Made by a program: the position numbers and the translations under genes. A stretch of 64,000 bases of DNA from contig CAJSYZ010000009.1 of the NCBI GenBank assembly GCA_910574455.1, positions 4,171,040 to 4,235,039 on the forward strand. The letters are read 5' to 3'. Below are positions 58,864-64,000 of this stretch, in pieces (position 1 is the stretch's first letter; each line of letters begins with the position of its first letter). The notes below the pieces were generated by a model. It was not told the DNA's origin. It saw nothing but the letters and a program-made list of their open reading frames with translations, and did no database searches. Source of the DNA: Trichaptum fuscoviolaceum. Taxonomy: Eukaryota; Basidiomycota; Agaricomycetes; Hymenochaetales; Trichaptaceae.

Positions 58864-61745
58864 TTACTGAACAAGAGAATACCACTCGGAGAAGCAGAGT
58901 ATCGATCTGAGCGGTGATGAACGCCGGAGAAAGAAACGTGTGGTCCGCCGGCGAAACAACGTTGACGTAATAAGGCCGGGCAATCCGGACACTGGCAGCT
59001 TCAGGATGCCAGTGTGGGATCGGGCTTCCAAACGTGCCGATGCAGTTTCGTCCGTGACTTCAGGTGCACTGTCGACACGTTCCATCATCGTCTCTGGCTG
59101 CGCCTCTTCCTCATTATCTCTTCTTTTCTCGCGTTCTTCAACCAATACGGGGAATACCTCCTCAAACAGCTTCGTAATGAGATCTGAGTATCCCCAAAGC
59201 TTTGTTCTGAAAAATGGTCTAACATTTGGATATCCACGCTAATCCATCGTAGTAAATACATCCATTTAAATAAAATGAAAGGCTTACATCGCGTCTCAAT
59301 GGTGCGCATGATTTCTTCCACTCTATTGTCATTGCTAAACACATCTTGCAGAGACCTACGAAACTCGTTCTTAGCTTTCACTGCAGGGCCTGGCGAGCGG
59401 GTTTCTTCAATCTCTTCTGCAGTATCCCGTCTGCTCCTTGCTCCAGACTCGGCGGCTCCTTCCGCGTTCACAGTTTGAGAGGTCACGCATATATGACTTC
59501 GCACCCAGTGCCCTAAGTGGGAAAGAGCGTTCTTTGCCACCAGCTAGATTCTCTTGATCGGATATGCAATGCGGCGGATGAGCTTTGAAGGCGGCTCCTT
59601 CCGCGTTCACAGTTTGAGAGGTCACGCATATATGACTTCGCACCCAGTGCCCTAAGTGGGAAAGAGCGTTCTTTGCCACCAGCTAGATTCTCTTGATCGG
59701 ATATGCAATGCGGCGGATGAGCTTTGAAAGGAGGTGCGCTTCGGGCCAGTCACGTGTCCAGTCTACGCGGAAGTTTAGATCTGCTACACGGTTGTCAATC
59801 CCGAATGCCCTTGAAAAGAATTGTCAGCTCGAAATAGGAATAGAAGGAGAAGGAGGGTATACCAATAGATATTGCGCCGCAGGTGCAAGGTCTGCTTGTA
59901 CTTCACGTAGGGTAGCTTTAACATTTTCCAAATCCATTTCACGCCCTTCCTAACCATGTTCCAAATCCATTTCACGCCTGTGCTGATCCATCCTATGATT
60001 GCCGTAATCGGCTTCATGACTGTCCTAACCCATCCAGCCCAAGTGGACTCGTGCTTGAACTGGTATATAAACCAAGTCGTTACCTTCAGTAAGCCCATGC
60101 CATGTATTCCGGTGAGAATGGTCGTTAAAAATGAGACGTATCGTGACTGGCTATCCGTTAGACCCTGCACATACTTCACTATGGTCAATGACGGACCTGG
60201 AGAGACAGATACGCAAAAATATTGAGGCCAATGACAAAAGCGACAGCCGCAATGATGAGAAATAGCATGGGTGCCTTGTCGAACCACATGCGAATCAATC
60301 TCGGAGGAACACGAGAGTCGTATCTTCAATTCTCATTAGTCGTGTCTGAATAGTAGATGAAATAGATCACGCACATTGAAGACTTCCTCCACGTCAATCC
60401 AAGCAAGCTACTCACGCCCGACGATACGCTAAAGACCAGCGACAAGAACCAGAAGAGGTTGACTACTCCTCTCAGGGAGTTCGACGGTTCCGAGTCCGTC
60501 GGCGCGTACGTGAACTGGAGTGTGGTCGCTGTCACGCTGGAGAAAAATGTAGCGATAGTCGTTAGGTTGATATATCGTGTTGTATCCCTCTCCATTTGGT
60601 CGACAAGGAATTTCGGGAGGGCTGATTTAGGGTTTAGTGAGTAGCTCGCTAATAGTGTAGATCAGCACTGAGATTCACTCACATTCCTTCCCGAACATCT
60701 TCAGTTCTTCGGCTACATTGCTTAAACTCGTTCCTGGCGAATATCGTTTCTGTGGCTTTGTTTTCTCGGGCGTGATACTTTGTCCGATCATAGCCACCTC
60801 CAGATCGGTGAATAGGTCTTTGCAGATATATTCCAAACATTCATCCAATTCATTGTTATGCATATAACCTGGGTTCAATGTTGTTAATACAATTGCCGCG
60901 GTCAGCCATTCTGAATTGACTACCGTAAACTGCATGCAGGCCATTCTTTGAAGTGCATAAATTAGCACCGGAATATTTCACAGACCGGGAACTTACCCAT
61001 AGACAGTCCACCCATTTTTTGACTTCACGAAAGTAGAATGCATGCTTCTGGTGGTACAGACTCGCTTTGAATCTTCAATCTACTGGCGGCAAGGTATAAC
61101 CTACCAAAAGACGATAATACTGCATTCATTGCGTCAAGCCTCCCTGTATTAATCCTATCAGTGATTTCTCACCTTGGCTATAATATACCATGGTGTTAGA
61201 CACGTTTGATGAGATAGTTCGAGTTGAATACCTTTTGTGCTTTGCACATCTTATTCTGTATTCCGCTATCTTCTGGAAGCTTGGCCAATTGTCTGTGTAT
61301 GCATTTGAGCCAATACGGTTGCCATAATAAAACAAAGACCATTACTCACTGTCATCCACAATCTCCGTGATTGTTGTAACATGGTTAGGAGGTACCTGAG
61401 TAGTTGTGGCTGCTACTTCTGGTGAACCTTCGCTTTCATTCGTCGCTCCGTTTATTTCCTAAGCTGCTCCTGTGTTAGAAATGAGTTGACGCATTCACAC
61501 ATGAGTCGACGATGCTTTAGGTCATCACTTACTGCTTTCTTGATCCTTCTTCTGGCTGAGAAGGCCTTGAATGTTCTTCGCGACAACGAGAAGTTCTTTC
61601 AGGATCTCATTTGACGAATTGACACCTTGATGCCATCAATACTGCAACGACGTGTACTACTGGTAATCGCATACCTATTTCTGGATCTGTGAAAGTTCGT
61701 CAACAGTGAACTATAACTCGCAGTAGGAAAGGACGAACCAGACAT
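58864..61745 (-). pseudogene. Family A copy A6, inactivated
   Basis: It starts like A4: ATGTCTG (61745-61739), a 12-nt exon (61686-61675) and GVNSSNEILKELLVVAKN. Damage is clear. (1) Exon 4 has TAG (61461-61459) where A4 has a Gln codon. (2) All exons from the first 25-nt exon to the second 133-nt exon are missing, so exon 5 is followed by an altered KHAFYF-type exon. (3) A Trp codon of the family is TAG in exon 20 (59685-59683). (4) A 139-bp perfect tandem duplication (59451-59728) shifts that exon's frame. (5) The tail (KLWGYSDLITKLFEEV) runs after about 59000 into sequence resembling the upstream flank of family A genes. The membrane exons are still well preserved, so inactivation is recent. 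Confidence 0.85.
59451..59728. repeat. Perfect 139-bp tandem duplication inside A6 exon 20
   Basis: Bases 59451-59589 and 59590-59728 appear identical by eye, each beginning GGCGGCTCCTTCCGCG and ending GAGCTTTGAA. Since 139 is not a multiple of three, the duplication breaks the reading frame. The lack of differences suggests it is very young, or an assembly artefact. Confidence 0.92.
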
Positions 61746-61979
61746 ATCGTCGACTACGAGAAAAAGGATGGGAGAGTGGGAGGAAAGAGAATCTTCGTGC
61801 TGATGAGACTGGACTCTAATATAGAACATGCGGGCAGTGCGAGACAGAGTGGACTATGACAGCAGTAATAGAAGGTTCAGTTCTAGCGCTGTTCCGGATT
61901 TTCCGTGTGAGAGGTCCGATATTTTGCAAAGTCGAGCAATATACACAGACTTGACATTACAACTTCTGAGAAGCTTAAA

Positions 61980-62650
61980 CGTGAAGTCTTGCTGTTGTAG
62001 TACAATCAACGTCCGAACAGGATATCCGTAGTGATTCGGGCGTTTTACCAACGCCACGCAATGCCTCGTGCCTATAGACCCTCGGATAGAGCCAGGACCG
62101 ACGTACGAGCGTCATGAGCATTGGCTTGATAAAGCAACAGAATCAGAAGGCGAAGGGCGTTAATCACTTCTCGTGTTGTGCGGTGATGAAGGGAGGCGGA
62201 AGAACGGAATCCATCGGCAATAAAAGGTGACACCGGACTGGCTAAGTAGCGCACGTTGAACGATCTCCAATTTCAACCATGAATTAGCTCTTACTTCAGG
62301 TGATAGAATATCCCTACGTTCTCTTTCATTCACAGCAGCTTTGCCTTGTGTTCTGACCTTGTGACTGACCTGCGACCTTTTACAGTACAGCAATTACTAG
62401 AAGCTTGACATGTTATGAGAAGCAGCCCGGGGAGTTGGCCATCGTGCAGCGGAGAGCGTCAATGAAGTTTCATCTCGGCCTGTGATGAACGTCGGAGGAA
62501 GAGTGCAGGCCGGCAATCGGCGGCCAGGTCGATACCGGAACCCCCGGGCCGGAGAGTCACAGTCACTGCACTGCCCCTGACAGTGATGTGACGACCAACG
62601 CCGCGGACGCTCCAGACTTTCATTTCCCATTCTTGAGTCTTCATGATCAC
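61980..62650 (-). promoter_or_regulatory. Upstream flank of A6, duplicated from the A4 upstream flank
   Basis: GATATCCGTAGTG...TTTACCAACG, AGAATCAGAAGGCGAAGGGC, AATCACTTCTC and GCGGTGATGAA line up in order with 50.93-51.12 kb. GAGAAGCAGCCCGGGG, GCGGAGAGCGTCAAT and GACGCTCCAGACTTT line up with 51.37-51.60 kb. The similarity stops near 62650, where importin-like sequence replaces the carrier copy found at the A4 site. Confidence 0.6.
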
Positions 62651-64000
62651 TCGCTGTACCTCTCAACCCTTTTTTATGCCTTGAAAGCGCTGCTGAAGCA
62701 ACCCAGAAGCACATCACAACTCTTTCAGAGCTTCGAGAGCCTCCTGCAAGATCCAGAGAGCAGCGAAGTTCGTGCCTCCATCGGCGACGTGCATTGAGAA
62801 CGACATCCGGGCGTTTCATGCATTGACGTTGGCGGACTGTGCAAAAGTCCACAGGAGCGAGCAGTGATCTCCTCCATGTCGCCGAGACGTTGTTGATTTT
62901 CGTGCGTCGCTTTGGTCATCACGAAGAATGCAGAAGGTACCTCTGCTCAGCAATGCCGTTCCTCAACTGGTCGGAGCCGAGCCCCTGAAGACCATCGTCG
63001 ACCGCTCTCAATTCAACTTCTGCCACTCATTGAGTCCGGACTTCAAGACCACGATGCAGGTGTGCGCGGATGTCGGCTGCCTCTGCGAGTGCGTGGTAAA
63101 TAAGTGCACCAGCAGACACGCTATGCTCATCTCAGCCATCATGGTGCTCGTTGCCGATCCCACGACGCATGCACTGCGCTCGATGCGCTGCTCGAGCTCC
63201 TGCGTAACGTTGTCAAGAGCTACATTGCGCTGTTCACGGAGCACCTCTCAACGTCAAGGCGGTCGTCACTGACGCGATTGAGTCTACCGTGCGTTACTTG
63301 CCTCCCCCCATTCTTCGTACCGATGGACAAGCTGAATTACTTCCTCAGCATCTCTGGTGACGGCGAGCACACGGAACACAAAAGCATTGCACTGGAAGCG
63401 GTTGGTACATTCGCATATGGTGCAGGAAGAAAGGCACTCCACCCGTACTTCGCAGATACGAAGGCGCAGGCCTTCCATCAGGACGGGCAATGCGCGCTTT
63501 CGAGCTGCAGCTTCCTCTTCTTCGGCGACATGGCCAGTGTGTTAGGCGACGAGTTTGCCTCCTCATCAGCCAGGTAACTCCAGGTATCGATTCCGAAGAC
63601 GAGAACGCCAACTCGACGACGCTTAGCCAATCCGAGCTGACAATCTCTTCGAGATCAATTCAGCCATCGCCGTAGACGCTATTGGTACCGTCTTCGCCGC
63701 GACAGGCTATCACTTGCTGCCATACATCGAGCCATCCATACTCCAGCTCATCTCCCACCTTCCATACTACGAGGGTATCCGAGAGAACGCGCCGGGGAGC
63801 ATCCTGGAGGTCATCAGGACCTTCTACGAACTGGGCAACCCGCAGGACCGGCGGTCGCTGTACGGCCTCATCGCGCTCGCGCTGGTGCCACTGCTTGCCA
63901 TGAATGAGCCTGAGGATGACAGGTGAGTATTGCTTACGCGTGCGGTTATCAATCATGAGCTCCTTTAACTCAGATCACTTCGACGCAATATGGATTCTGT
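62651..64000 (+). pseudogene. Kap123/importin-4-like HEAT-repeat protein, decayed, runs off the window
   Basis: Recognisable stretches are FESLLQDPESSEVRAS (about 62730), PLIESGLQDHDAGVR (about 63030), MDKLNYFLSISGDGEH with AVGTFAYGAGRKALHPYFAD (63325-63460), CSFLFFGDMASVLGDEFA (about 63508-63560), INSAIAVDAIGTVFAATGYH (63655-63710), LPYYEGIRENAPGS and RTFYELGNPQD (63760-63850). They follow the order of the HEAT repeats of the nuclear import receptor Kap123/importin-4. The N-terminal half is largely missing and the frame changes at least four times, so this copy is non-functional, although the last exon (to a GTGAGT donor near 63923) is undamaged. The true gene presumably lies elsewhere. Confidence 0.8.

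Noticed and set aside
62397..62852. 151-codon minus-strand frame
   Set aside because: Falls in the duplicated A6 upstream flank and across the importin junction; no domain and biased composition.

Overview
This is nuclear DNA of a filamentous fungus, most likely an Agaricomycete (Basidiomycota). Genes are broken by many 45-80 nt introns with GTRNGT...AG borders. A 385-residue aryl-alcohol dehydrogenase of the white-rot type is present. So are a decayed group III (Nik1-type) histidine kinase and several fungal transmembrane families. No bacterial gene organisation, CRISPR array, rRNA gene or convincing tRNA was seen. The species was not identified.

Layout. 1-5.6 kb: a block of short self-complementary repeat words, a coiled-coil gene (1580-4673) with two single-base frame breaks, and more repeat words. 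5.6-12.5 kb: remains of an F-box/WD40-type gene, an intact 3'-5' exonuclease-like gene (7834-8875), and a badly decayed histidine kinase (10.3-12.1 kb). 12.5-14.8 kb: no recognisable gene. 14.8-25.3 kb: two members of an unfamiliar multi-exon membrane protein family (called family A here; A1 and A2) and a mitochondrial-carrier-like gene (family B; B1), all on +. 25.9-27.4 kb: aryl-alcohol dehydrogenase on -. 27.8-34.5 kb: a possible AT-rich mobile element and three hypothetical genes. 34.7-62 kb: B and A genes interleaved as convergent pairs, B on + and A on -: B2 (pseudogene), B3 with A3, B4 (pseudogene) with A4, B5/B6 (pseudogenes) with A5 and A6 (pseudogene). Two non-autonomous DNA transposons with intact target duplications lie here. 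62.6-64 kb: a decayed Kap123/importin-4-like sequence running to the window edge.

The main subject is family A: about 530 to 1040 residues and up to 21 exons. A full member has a 7-nt first coding exon, often a 12-18 nt second exon, two copies of a five-exon module, a four-helix membrane region, and a charged cytosolic tail. The two modules keep the same exon sizes (25, 133, about 140, 22-25 and 120-190 nt), so the gene grew by an internal duplication that included introns. The array shows gene birth and death: A3, A4 and A5 read cleanly, A6 is dead, and most B partners are dead. The function of either family cannot be read from the sequence. Regulation is visible only as a repeated upstream block shared by the minus-strand A genes.
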